Assembly (NCBI GenBank): GCA_046086305.1
Contig: JBJSXI010000038.1
Span: 1-29,174 of the forward strand
Origin: UBA668 sp046086305
GTDB taxonomy: Bacteria; Actinomycetota; Acidimicrobiia; Acidimicrobiales; Ilumatobacteraceae
Length of the DNA stretch: 29,174 nucleotides
Direction: 5' to 3'
Positions 23,232 through 29,174 of this stretch are shown here, piece by piece. A program made the position numbers and the translations under genes. Below the pieces are notes generated by a model, which worked only from the letters and a program-made list of their open reading frames with translations, did not search any database and had not been told where the DNA came from. The first letter of the stretch is position 1. Each line of letters opens with the position of its first letter.

Positions 23232-23831
23232 GTGTCGGGGATGGCAACGCACTACGACGTGCTGGGTGTCGCTCGCGGTGCCTCACACGCGGAGATCCGC
23301 GATGCCTATCGTCGGGCGGCGCGTCGGCACCACCCCGACGCCGGCGGCCGACCAGAGGCGATGGCGGAGATCAATCGTGCCTGGCAAGTCCTCGGTGACC
23401 CTGCGGCGCGACGCGAGTACGACCGCTCGCTCGTTGCCTCTGAACCGGCTGTCGATCCGGTCGACCCCGCTCGGAACACGCCCGTCCCACTGGTGCGTCG
23501 GCGTTTCGACCCGTTCGCCCGCTATCAGGATCCACTGCGTGTCCCGTGGCGTCCGCTCCTCGTCATCGGATGTCTCGGCGCCCTCGCGGTGTTCGCGTCT
23601 GCAGCGCTCGAGCGTCCGCCGGAACCGATCCCGATCGACAACCTGCTCGAGCCGGGATCGTGTGTGACGATCGAGAACAACGGTGATGCCGCCGAGGCCT
23701 CCTGCGGGGCAGCTCACGACGCCGTCGTGGTCGAGTTGGTCGGGCGGGCCGAGGACTGCCCGGCGGGGACCGACGCGCATCGGGACCGTCAGGGGCTCGG
23801 CATCGCCTGCGTGCTCGTCGGGCGGACCTGA
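23232..23831 (+). CDS. J-domain protein with one membrane helix and a Cys-containing outer domain
   Basis: Residues 6-64 form a J domain with the HPD motif at 34-36 (RRHHPDAGG), able to stimulate an Hsp70 (DnaK) ATPase. A linker rich in Pro and Arg leads to one membrane helix (about 107-126). The C-terminal 70 residues, predicted outside the cell, hold four Cys (144, 158, 176, 193) in a pattern like the actinobacterial septum-formation/LppU domain (GSC, SCGAAHDAVVV). The Gly/Phe region and zinc finger of true DnaJ are absent. It starts 3 bp after the dehydrogenase stop at GTG 23232 (ATG 23241 is an alternative). The function is unknown; the C-terminal domain match is tentative. Confidence 0.8.
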   Translation: MSGMATHYDVLGVARGASHAEIRDAYRRAARRHHPDAGGRPEAMAEINRAWQVLGDPAARREYDRSLVASEPAVDPVDPARNTPVPLVRRRFDPFARYQDPLRVPWRPLLVIGCLGALAVFASAALERPPEPIPIDNLLEPGSCVTIENNGDAAEASCGAAHDAVVVELVGRAEDCPAGTDAHRDRQGLGIACVLVGRT

Positions 23832-23858
23832 CCTGGTGTGCCGCTCGGACTGCGCTGG

Positions 23859-23864
23859 TAGATT
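23859..23864 (+). promoter_or_regulatory. -10 box for the tRNA-Val gene
   Basis: TAGATT lies 11 bp before the mature tRNA start, so transcription would begin a few bases upstream of the tRNA. No convincing -35 was seen. Confidence 0.45.
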
Positions 23865-23875
23865 GCCGACCTCAC

Positions 23876-23952
23876 GGGCGGTTAGCTCAGTCGGCTAGAG
23901 CGCTACGTTCACACCGTAGAGGTCACAGGTTCGAGACCTGTACCGCCCACCA
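23876..23952 (+). tRNA. tRNA-Val (anticodon CAC), CCA encoded
   Basis: The acceptor stem GGGCGGT pairs with ACCGCCC, the anticodon stem is CTACG/CGTAG with loop TTCACAC, and anticodon CAC (23910-23912) reads GUG valine codons. The T-arm is ACAGG-TTCGAGA-CCTGT. The discriminator is A23949 and CCA follows at 23950-23952, unlike the tRNA-Ala in this window, which lacks an encoded CCA. Confidence 0.97.
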
Positions 23953-23979
23953 TCGTTTCCCGGCTGCGAGACTGTCGGC

Positions 23980-24411
23980 GTGGACGTCACTGCCTCGCTC
24001 GAGGCGCCCTGCGACCCGGCTGTGCTCTTCGCCTGGGTCGATGACCTGAGTCGGTATGTCGAGTGGACCGATGTCGTCCACAGCGCAACGGTCGATGCTG
24101 ACGCCTCGACGTGGAGGGTCGAGTTGCGGGCCCGTGTCGGCCCGTTTGCGCGCAGTAAGCAGCTGCGCATGGTGCGTACCCTTCACGACACCGTCCGGCA
24201 CGTCGTCGAGTTCGAACGCCGCGAACTCGACGGCAAGCGGCACGCTCCCTGGATCCTGCGTGCCGAGGTTGACGGTGCAGGTGCAGCCGCGACACTCCGC
24301 ATGCACCTGCATTACGGCGGCTCGTTGTGGACGGGTGGCGTGCTCGAGCGTGCGCTCGCAGAGCAGATCACCTCGGGTCGCGAGCGATTGGCCGCGCTCG
24401 TCAGTCGCTGA
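23980..24411 (+). CDS. SRPBCC (START-like) family protein
   Basis: This 143-residue protein has the START/polyketide-cyclase-like pattern. It begins with a strand (VTASLEAPCDPAVLFAWV), a helix and DLSRYVEWTD, then alternating strands around VELRARVGPF, RHVVEFERREL and TLRMHLHYGGSLW. It ends in a long C-terminal helix (ERALAEQITSGRERLAAL). Such helix-grip proteins bind hydrophobic ligands in a cavity; some are enzymes. There is no signal peptide. The start is GTG 23980, 27 bp after the tRNA-Val gene, with no strong ribosome site. It converges on the ABC ATPase gene. The ligand is unknown. Confidence 0.75.
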   Translation: MDVTASLEAPCDPAVLFAWVDDLSRYVEWTDVVHSATVDADASTWRVELRARVGPFARSKQLRMVRTLHDTVRHVVEFERRELDGKRHAPWILRAEVDGAGAAATLRMHLHYGGSLWTGGVLERALAEQITSGRERLAALVSR

Positions 24412-24444
24412 CGCCGGTCGCCGGATCTCGGCCAGTGCCCCCGG

Positions 24445-25230
24445 TCAGGGCGTCGTCCGCCAGGCCGACCACCGCCCGTCGCGACGCTGTTCCAACTCGA
24501 GTTCGAGTCCGAAGCACTGGGTGAGCGCATCGGCGGTGAGGTGACTGGCGATCGGACCCTGTGTGACAACCGCTCCGTCGCGGAGCATCAGCACATGGCT
24601 CATCCCCGGGGGTACCTCATCGAGGTGATGAGTGACCAGTACCAACGCCGGTCCTGCGTCGGCGAGTTCGCCGAGCGCAGTCACGAGATGCTCGCGTCCG
24701 GCGAGATCGAGTCGGGCGCTCGGCTCATCGAGCAGCACGATCGCAGGGTCGTTCATCAGTGTGCGCGCGAGCAGGACGCGCTGTTGTTCTCCCGACGAGA
24801 GCGTTCCCCACGGACGTTCAGCGGTCCAGCCGACGCCGAGCCGCTCGAGGCACACTGCGGCCCGACGCTCGTCATCGACGGTGTAGCGGTGCCACCAGGG
24901 TTCGAGGGCTGCATACCGCGCCGTCATCACGACGTCGAGTGCTCGCAGCTGGGGCCGCAGCTCGGCGGCGAGAGACGCCGACAGATACCCGATCCGCCGA
25001 CGGAGTTCGCGAACGTCGGTCCGACCGAGCCGCTCTCCGAGGACCTCCACGGTGCCCGTCGATGGATGTTCGTAGAGCGCGGCAACGCGCACGAGGGTCG
25101 TCTTCCCGGAACCATTCGCCCCGAGGACGAGCCAGCGCTCACCCTCGGCAACGTCCCAGTCGAGGGGTCCGAGGATGCGGCGTCCGTCCCGGACGACCTC
25201 GACGGCGCCGAGGCGCAGCACACTCACCAT
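24445..25230 (-). CDS. ABC transporter ATP-binding protein
   Basis: This single-domain ATPase of 261 residues has Walker A GANGSGKTT, signature LSSGEQQR, Walker B AIVLLDEPSA and the H-loop VTHHLDEVP. It resembles the YlmA/iron- or molybdate-type ATPase group and has no fused membrane domain; no permease gene is adjacent. It may serve a transporter encoded elsewhere, or act in a non-transport role. The frame is open to 25293, but ATG 25230 is preferred since TATCGT lies 7 nt upstream as a leaderless -10 box and the conserved fold starts soon after (VSVLRLGAVEVVRDG). It diverges from the M23 peptidase gene. Confidence 0.85.
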   Translation of the reverse strand: MVSVLRLGAVEVVRDGRRILGPLDWDVAEGERWLVLGANGSGKTTLVRVAALYEHPSTGTVEVLGERLGRTDVRELRRRIGYLSASLAAELRPQLRALDVVMTARYAALEPWWHRYTVDDERRAAVCLERLGVGWTAERPWGTLSSGEQQRVLLARTLMNDPAIVLLDEPSARLDLAGREHLVTALGELADAGPALVLVTHHLDEVPPGMSHVLMLRDGAVVTQGPIASHLTADALTQCFGLELELEQRRDGRWSAWRTTP

Positions 25231-25237
25231 GCGCCCG

Positions 25238-25243
25238 ACGATA
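25238..25243 (-). promoter_or_regulatory. -10 box of a leaderless promoter for the ABC ATPase gene
   Basis: On the minus strand TATCGT is followed by 7 nt and then ATG 25230. Confidence 0.5.
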
Positions 25244-25287
25244 GGGCCGTGGCGATCGAATGACCGTAACGCGAATGAAACATCCGG

Positions 25288-25293
25288 TAGCAT
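25288..25293 (+). promoter_or_regulatory. -10 box of a leaderless promoter for the M23 peptidase gene
   Basis: TAGCAT is followed by 8 nt and then GTG 25302. An earlier in-frame ATG at 25260 would place this box inside the coding region and spoil the signal peptide. Confidence 0.45.
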
Positions 25294-25301
25294 TCCGGCC
25301 C

Positions 25302-26378
25302 GTGCGGTTGCCGTCCACCCTCACGGCCATCGGGGCCCTCGTGATCGCCATGCTCGGCGCGCCCCTCGGCGCGGTGCCCGTGTCGGCCGAGGATGCTGCC
25401 GAGCGCGCCGCACGCGAGATCGCCGACGCCCGTGACCGGGCCAACCGGGCGGCCGACGAATACTTCGCGGCGGTTTCCCGGATCGAGAGCCTCGAACTCG
25501 AGGCCGAATCCCTGTCGGCCGAGGTGGCTGCGCTCGAAGCCACGATCGGGGCGCTCTCTGACCGGGTCCAGCAGATCGCGATTCGACGTTTCACCCGATC
25601 GGGGTCGGCAACTTCGCCACTGCTCAACGGATTCTCGTCCCCCGAGGAACAGATGCAGCTTGCTGCGTTGTCGGCAGTGATCGACGACACCTCCGATGAG
25701 GACTTCGACGAGTACGACTCGGTCAGCCGCGATCTGCTCGCCGCGACGCGCCGGCTCGAGGAGAACCGCGACGAGGCGACACGTGAGCGCGACAACGCAG
25801 CCACGCTTCGCGATCGTGCGCTCGCCCAGGTTGCAGAACTCGAGAGGATCGAGGCACAGCGCCTCCAGGACGAGAAGGTGCGCAAGGCGCTCGAGGCGGA
25901 GCGGCGCGCTCGAGCCGAGCGTGAGGCGGCCCGTCAGGGATCCGGCGGGTCGTCGGGGGGCTCGTCGGGCGGGCGCGACTATGGCGGTGCCTCGTGGGTG
26001 TGTCCGACCGGCGACGCACCCGTGGGGTTCAGCGACACCTGGGGTGCGCCGCGCAGCGGAGGACGCACTCATCAGGGTGTCGACCTGATCGGCGCCCGCG
26101 GGACCCCCATCCTCGCGGTCGTGAGCGGATCGGCACGCGGTGTCACCTACTCGCTCGGCGGTATCTCCGCCTGGCTCGCCGGCGACGACGGGAACTCGTA
26201 CTTCTATGCCCATCTCGACGGCTATGGCCAGCTCGGGAGGGTGTCGGCCGGCACTGTGATCGGCTACATGGGTGACACGGGGAATGCGCAGTACTCGACC
26301 GTGCACCTGCACTTCGAGATCCACCCCGGCGGTGGCGCAGCCGTCAACCCGTACCCGACCGTACGCGCCCACTGCTGA
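25302..26378 (+). CDS. Secreted M23 peptidase with coiled-coil domain (EnvC-like)
   Basis: This 358-residue protein begins with a signal peptide (about 1-29, ending PVSA before EDA). Charged coiled-coil regions follow at about 30-100 and 135-212, then a Gly/Ser linker at 213-229 and a C-terminal M23 domain. The zinc ligands are present: H257-xxx-D261 (THQGVD) and H335-x-H337 (VHLHFE), plus H304 in FYAHL. It should therefore be an active peptidoglycan endopeptidase, or a relative of EnvC-type activators, acting in cell-wall turnover or division outside the membrane. The start GTG 25302 gives a clean signal peptide and a leaderless promoter; ATG 25260 and ATG 25275 are in-frame alternatives. 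Confidence 0.85.
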   Translation: MRLPSTLTAIGALVIAMLGAPLGAVPVSAEDAAERAAREIADARDRANRAADEYFAAVSRIESLELEAESLSAEVAALEATIGALSDRVQQIAIRRFTRSGSATSPLLNGFSSPEEQMQLAALSAVIDDTSDEDFDEYDSVSRDLLAATRRLEENRDEATRERDNAATLRDRALAQVAELERIEAQRLQDEKVRKALEAERRARAEREAARQGSGGSSGGSSGGRDYGGASWVCPTGDAPVGFSDTWGAPRSGGRTHQGVDLIGARGTPILAVVSGSARGVTYSLGGISAWLAGDDGNSYFYAHLDGYGQLGRVSAGTVIGYMGDTGNAQYSTVHLHFEIHPGGGAAVNPYPTVRAHC

Positions 26379-26385
26379 GCGGCTG

Positions 26386-27321
26386 GTGGACGACCTCGCC
26401 GCCAGACTCGCCGAGCGGCTGGGGTGTCGCGAGGTCACCGATCTCGAGCGGCTGAGTGGCGGCGCATCCCGCGAGACATACCGCTTCCGAGCGGATGCTC
26501 AGCCATTGATCCTCCAACGTCGACGCGACGGTGATGCTCGTGATGTGATGATCGAGGCCGAGGTGCTGCGGCGGGTGCGCGCCGCAGGTGTGCCGGTTGC
26601 CGAGGTCGTCGATGTGTCGTCCGATCCGCACCTGCTGGGTGCGCCCTTCCTCGTCCTCACCGCCCTCGAGGGTGAGACGATCGCCCGGCGGATCCTGCGT
26701 GACGACGCATTCGCCGATGCGCGTGTGTCGCTCGTGCGTCAGATCGGAGGTGTGCTCGCCACGATGCACGACGTCGACGTGTCGGATGTGGGCGGGCTCG
26801 CTGAGATCGACCAACTCGTGTCATACCGACAACTGCTCGAAACGCTCGGTGAGCCGCACCCCGCCTTCGAACTGGGTCTGCGCTGGCTCGAGTCGAATCG
26901 TCCTCCTGCGAGGGAGTCGGGTCTGGTGCACGGTGACTTCCGTCTCGGCAATCTCCTGATCGGGAGTCATGGCCTCGTCGCCGTCCTCGATTGGGAACTC
27001 ACCCACCGTGGTGAGCCACTCGAGGACATCGGGTGGTTGTGCGTGAAGGCGTGGCGCTTCGGTGGACCGGGTCGCGTGGCAGGTCTCGGTGGCATCGCCG
27101 AGTTGATCGAGGGATATCGAGAGGTCAGTGGTCGGCGGCCCGACGCCGATGAGATCCACTGGTGGGAGGTGCTCGGGACGGTGAAATGGGGGATCATGTG
27201 CATCGTGCAGGCAGCGGCACATCTCGGCGGTGCGGTTCGCAGCCACGAGCTCGCGGCAATCGGACGGCGTGTCTGCGAGAACGAACACGACATGTTCCTC
27301 GCACTCGAAGGGCGATGGTGA
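26386..27321 (+). CDS. APH-fold phosphotransferase (ACAD10 kinase-domain / LvaA type)
   Basis: This 311-residue aminoglycoside-phosphotransferase-fold kinase has a nucleotide loop LSGGASRETYRF near 23-34, the catalytic HGD-FRLGN (HGD 182-184, N189), and the metal-binding D202 in VLDWELTHRGEPLEDIGWL. This DWEL-THRG-P-EDIGW form is the one found in the kinase domains linked to ACAD10/ACAD11 and in LvaA, rather than in antibiotic-resistance enzymes. Such kinases phosphorylate 4-hydroxyacyl-CoA. The start is GTG 26386, 7 bp after the peptidase stop; the frame is open into that gene but is unlikely to begin there. The DUF6285 gene overlaps its 3' end by 7 nt, so the two are translated together. 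Confidence 0.84.
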   Translation: MDDLAARLAERLGCREVTDLERLSGGASRETYRFRADAQPLILQRRRDGDARDVMIEAEVLRRVRAAGVPVAEVVDVSSDPHLLGAPFLVLTALEGETIARRILRDDAFADARVSLVRQIGGVLATMHDVDVSDVGGLAEIDQLVSYRQLLETLGEPHPAFELGLRWLESNRPPARESGLVHGDFRLGNLLIGSHGLVAVLDWELTHRGEPLEDIGWLCVKAWRFGGPGRVAGLGGIAELIEGYREVSGRRPDADEIHWWEVLGTVKWGIMCIVQAAAHLGGAVRSHELAAIGRRVCENEHDMFLALEGRW

Positions 27322-27683
27322 GTCCTCACGACCGACCGACGCTGGCCGAGATGGTCGAGGCCGTGCGCACATGGATCGAAGGCGACCTCTCGCGTGTGGC
27401 GGACAGCGGTCTCCGGTTCCACGCCAGGGTTGCGGCCAACATGCTGGCCATCGTCGAGCGTGAGTTGGCGATCGGCCCGGTCCTCGACGCAGCACACCGC
27501 GAACGACTCGATTCGCTCGGCGTGGTCGACGATGCCGATCTCGTGGCGGCCATCCGATCGGGACGGCTCGATCACCGTGATGCCGAGGTCCGTGCCCTCG
27601 TGTGGGCATCGGTTCGCGACAAGTTGCTCGTGGCGAATCCTGCGTACCTCGGAGCGGACGTCAACGAGGCGGCGACATCCTGA
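27315..27683 (+). CDS. DUF6285 domain protein (possible LvaB-type kinase partner)
   Basis: This 122-residue protein has RPTLAEMVEAVRTWIE, then RFHARVAANMLAIVERELAIGP, the pattern I associate with DUF6285, found next to APH-fold kinases. It is soluble and mostly helical, with no catalytic motif. In Pseudomonas putida the small LvaB is needed for LvaA kinase activity; a similar subunit role is likely here but inferred. ATG 27315 overlaps the kinase stop by 7 nt, with GAAGGG upstream; GTG 27318 is an alternative. Its 3' end overlaps rlmN, which runs the other way, by 23 bp. Confidence 0.78.
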   Translation: MVSPHDRPTLAEMVEAVRTWIEGDLSRVADSGLRFHARVAANMLAIVERELAIGPVLDAAHRERLDSLGVVDDADLVAAIRSGRLDHRDAEVRALVWASVRDKLLVANPAYLGADVNEAATS

Positions 27684-28701
27684 CGGGCTGACCTGCGGCG
27701 AGCTGACCACAGGCGGCAGAAATATCGGTGCCGCGGTTTCGCCGCACGGTGGCCGTGACCCCGAGGACGCCGAGGAGGTCGCGGAACGACGCGACTCGTG
27801 CAGGCGGCGAGCCGACCGTCGGGTAGCCGGGGGTGGGGTTGAGCGGGATCAGGTTGACGTGGGCGGCGGGACGAAGCCGTCGACAGAGTCGGGCCAGTTC
27901 GCGGGCGTCACTGTCGCGGTCGTTCACACCGTCGATCAGCGCCCACTCGAAGCTCACTCGGCGACCCTTGGCCGCCAGGTAGTCGCGGCAGGCGTCGACG
28001 AGTTCGTCGAGTGCGTAGCGTCGATTGATCGGCACGAGTTGGTCGCGCAACCCATCGTTCGCGGCATGGAGCGATACGGCGAGGTTCACCGGCAGAGGAC
28101 GCGATGCAAGTGTCCGGATTCCCGGGACGATGCCCACCGTGCTGATGGTGAGGTGGCGTGCCGACAGCCCAAGGTCGTGGTGGAGACGTTCGACCGACTG
28201 CCACACCGCGACCTCGTTGGCCAGCGGCTCACCCATCCCCATGTAGACGACGTTGGCGAGCCGCCGATCCATGCCGCGCGCGATCCGGGCGGCGCGGACG
28301 ACCTGCTCGACGATCTCGCCGACATCGAGGTGTCGACGGAATCCTGCCTGTCCCGTGGCGCAGAATCCACAGCCCATGGCGCAGCCGGCCTGCGAACTCA
28401 CACAGACCGTCACCCGATCGGGGTAGCACATGACAACCGTCTCGATCGGCGCACCATCGGCCAGTTCCCAGAGCACCTTCACCGTCTCGCCGTCATCGCT
28501 CACCGTGCGGGTCGTCTCGGTGAGCGCCGTGGGGAACTCGGCGGCCAGTGTCGATCGCACGTCCTTCGGCAGCACGGTCAACTCGTGTGGCTCACGGAGG
28601 TGACGGTAGAGACCGTCCCACACCTGGTCGACGCGGTAGCGCGGTTCGGCACCGAGCGCGGCGGCGATGTCGGAGCGTTCGGCTGCGAAGAGTGACGTCA
28701 T
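27661..28701 (-). CDS. rlmN: 23S rRNA (adenine2503-C2)-methyltransferase RlmN
   Basis: This 346-residue radical-SAM methyltransferase makes 2-methyladenosine at A2503 of 23S rRNA and A37 of some tRNAs. It has the CxxxCxxC cluster site (C107, C111, C114, in CAMGCGFC), the GMGEPLAN motif, and the C-terminal methyl-carrying cysteine in GTDISAACGQL (about residue 331). Both key cysteines are intact, so it should be active. The start is ATG 28701, overlapping the stop of the upstream peptidase gene as ATGA, which indicates translational coupling. The 3' end overlaps the DUF6285 gene on the other strand by 23 bp. Confidence 0.96.
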   Translation of the reverse strand: MTSLFAAERSDIAAALGAEPRYRVDQVWDGLYRHLREPHELTVLPKDVRSTLAAEFPTALTETTRTVSDDGETVKVLWELADGAPIETVVMCYPDRVTVCVSSQAGCAMGCGFCATGQAGFRRHLDVGEIVEQVVRAARIARGMDRRLANVVYMGMGEPLANEVAVWQSVERLHHDLGLSARHLTISTVGIVPGIRTLASRPLPVNLAVSLHAANDGLRDQLVPINRRYALDELVDACRDYLAAKGRRVSFEWALIDGVNDRDSDARELARLCRRLRPAAHVNLIPLNPTPGYPTVGSPPARVASFRDLLGVLGVTATVRRNRGTDISAACGQLAAGQPVRMSPPR

Positions 28702-29174
28702 GGTTGTGTCAGGCGCTCGTAGGACGAGATGCGCTCGCGCACCACGTCGAGGCTCGCTGTCCAGAACGCAGGGTCACTGACGTCGAAGCCGAAGCGCAGG
28801 GCGAGTTCCTCGGCGGTGTCGATCCCGGCGCGCGACAGGGCATCGTCGTAGCGCGCACGGAATCGTTCCGGATCGTTGCGGTATGCAGCGAACAGACCGA
28901 GCCCGAACAGGAGGCCGTAGGTGTATGGCCAGTTGTAGAAGTGGGCGCCGTAGTAGTGCGGCTTCACCGCCCACATGTAGCGGTGCGCCGTCGACTGGTC
29001 GAGGCCGTCTCCGTAGGCATCGGCCTGGGCCGCGAGCATCAGGTCGTTGAGTTCGCCCACACCGAGTGTGCGCCGTTGGCGACGGGCGAAGACCTCCGTC
29101 TCGAAGAGGAACCGGCTGCGGATGTCGACGGCCACCTGCGTCGAGCCCTGGAGGTCGACGTCGAGCAGCGCGAG
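28698..29174 (-). CDS. M3 family oligoendopeptidase F, 3' part
   Basis: The visible 158 residues are the C-terminal part of an M3 metallopeptidase of the actinobacterial PepF type. They include LDVDLQGSTQVAVDIRSRF, DGLDQSTAHRYMWAVKPHYY and YNWPYTYGLLFGLGLFAAYR. The zinc-binding HExxH lies upstream, beyond the right edge of the window. The frame runs open to 29174; a GTG at 29135 is internal, not the start. PepF-type enzymes cleave short cytoplasmic peptides. Its stop overlaps the rlmN start (ATGA), so the two form an operon. Confidence 0.9.
   Translation of the reverse strand, partial: LALLDVDLQGSTQVAVDIRSRFLFETEVFARRQRRTLGVGELNDLMLAAQADAYGDGLDQSTAHRYMWAVKPHYYGAHFYNWPYTYGLLFGLGLFAAYRNDPERFRARYDDALSRAGIDTAEELALRFGFDVSDPAFWTASLDVVRERISSYERLTQP

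Overview
The window comes from a high-GC bacterium (about two-thirds G+C by eye), most likely an actinobacterium and possibly one of the Acidimicrobiia. The signs are many GTG starts, actinobacterial-looking -10 boxes (TANNNT) placed 6-8 nt before start codons, a mycobacterial-type alanine dehydrogenase, a Tat/lipobox polyamine-binding lipoprotein, and an actinobacterial-type M3 peptidase. The lineage is an inference; no 16S rRNA is present. No phage, transposon, CRISPR array or long repeat was seen.

Layout. (1) 16-2146: tRNA-Ala(GGC), then a divergent pair, a TylF-type methyltransferase (-) and a phytanoyl-CoA-dioxygenase-like enzyme (+). (2) 2147-3196: a 489-bp stretch without a confident gene, then a DUF4287/DUF5655 protein. 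(3) 3238-7615: surface-glycan genes. A family-2 glycosyltransferase (-) diverges from an 829-residue double-glycosyltransferase fusion (+), which overlaps a methyltransferase with a coiled-coil tail. (4) 7709-12702: a same-strand set of KduD-like SDR, FGGY kinase, alkylglycerone-phosphate-synthase-like FAD enzyme and ACAD10/11-type acyl-CoA dehydrogenase. The combined pathway is not one I recognise. (5) 12718-15065 (-): alanine dehydrogenase and a cytochrome P450. (6) 15171-23831 (+): a polyamine module of aminobutyraldehyde-type dehydrogenase, ABC ATPase, binding lipoprotein, fused PotB-PotC permease and flavin amine oxidase, then a 2-hydroxyacid dehydrogenase and a membrane-anchored J-domain protein. 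(7) 23876-29174: tRNA-Val(CAC), an SRPBCC protein, an ABC ATPase (-), a secreted M23 peptidase, a phosphotransferase plus DUF6285 pair, then rlmN and the 3' end of an M3 oligoendopeptidase (both -).

How the genes work together. The polyamine module covers uptake (lipoprotein, permease, ATPase), oxidative deamination (flavin oxidase) and oxidation of the aminoaldehyde (ALDH); alanine dehydrogenase, divergent from it, may recycle alanine nitrogen. The ACAD at 11473 and the APH/DUF6285 pair at 26386-27683 resemble the parts of the 4-hydroxyacyl-CoA kinase/dehydrogenase route (lva operon, ACAD10/11), but here lie about 14 kb apart. Eight gene starts look leaderless, and I used this to fix several start codons.
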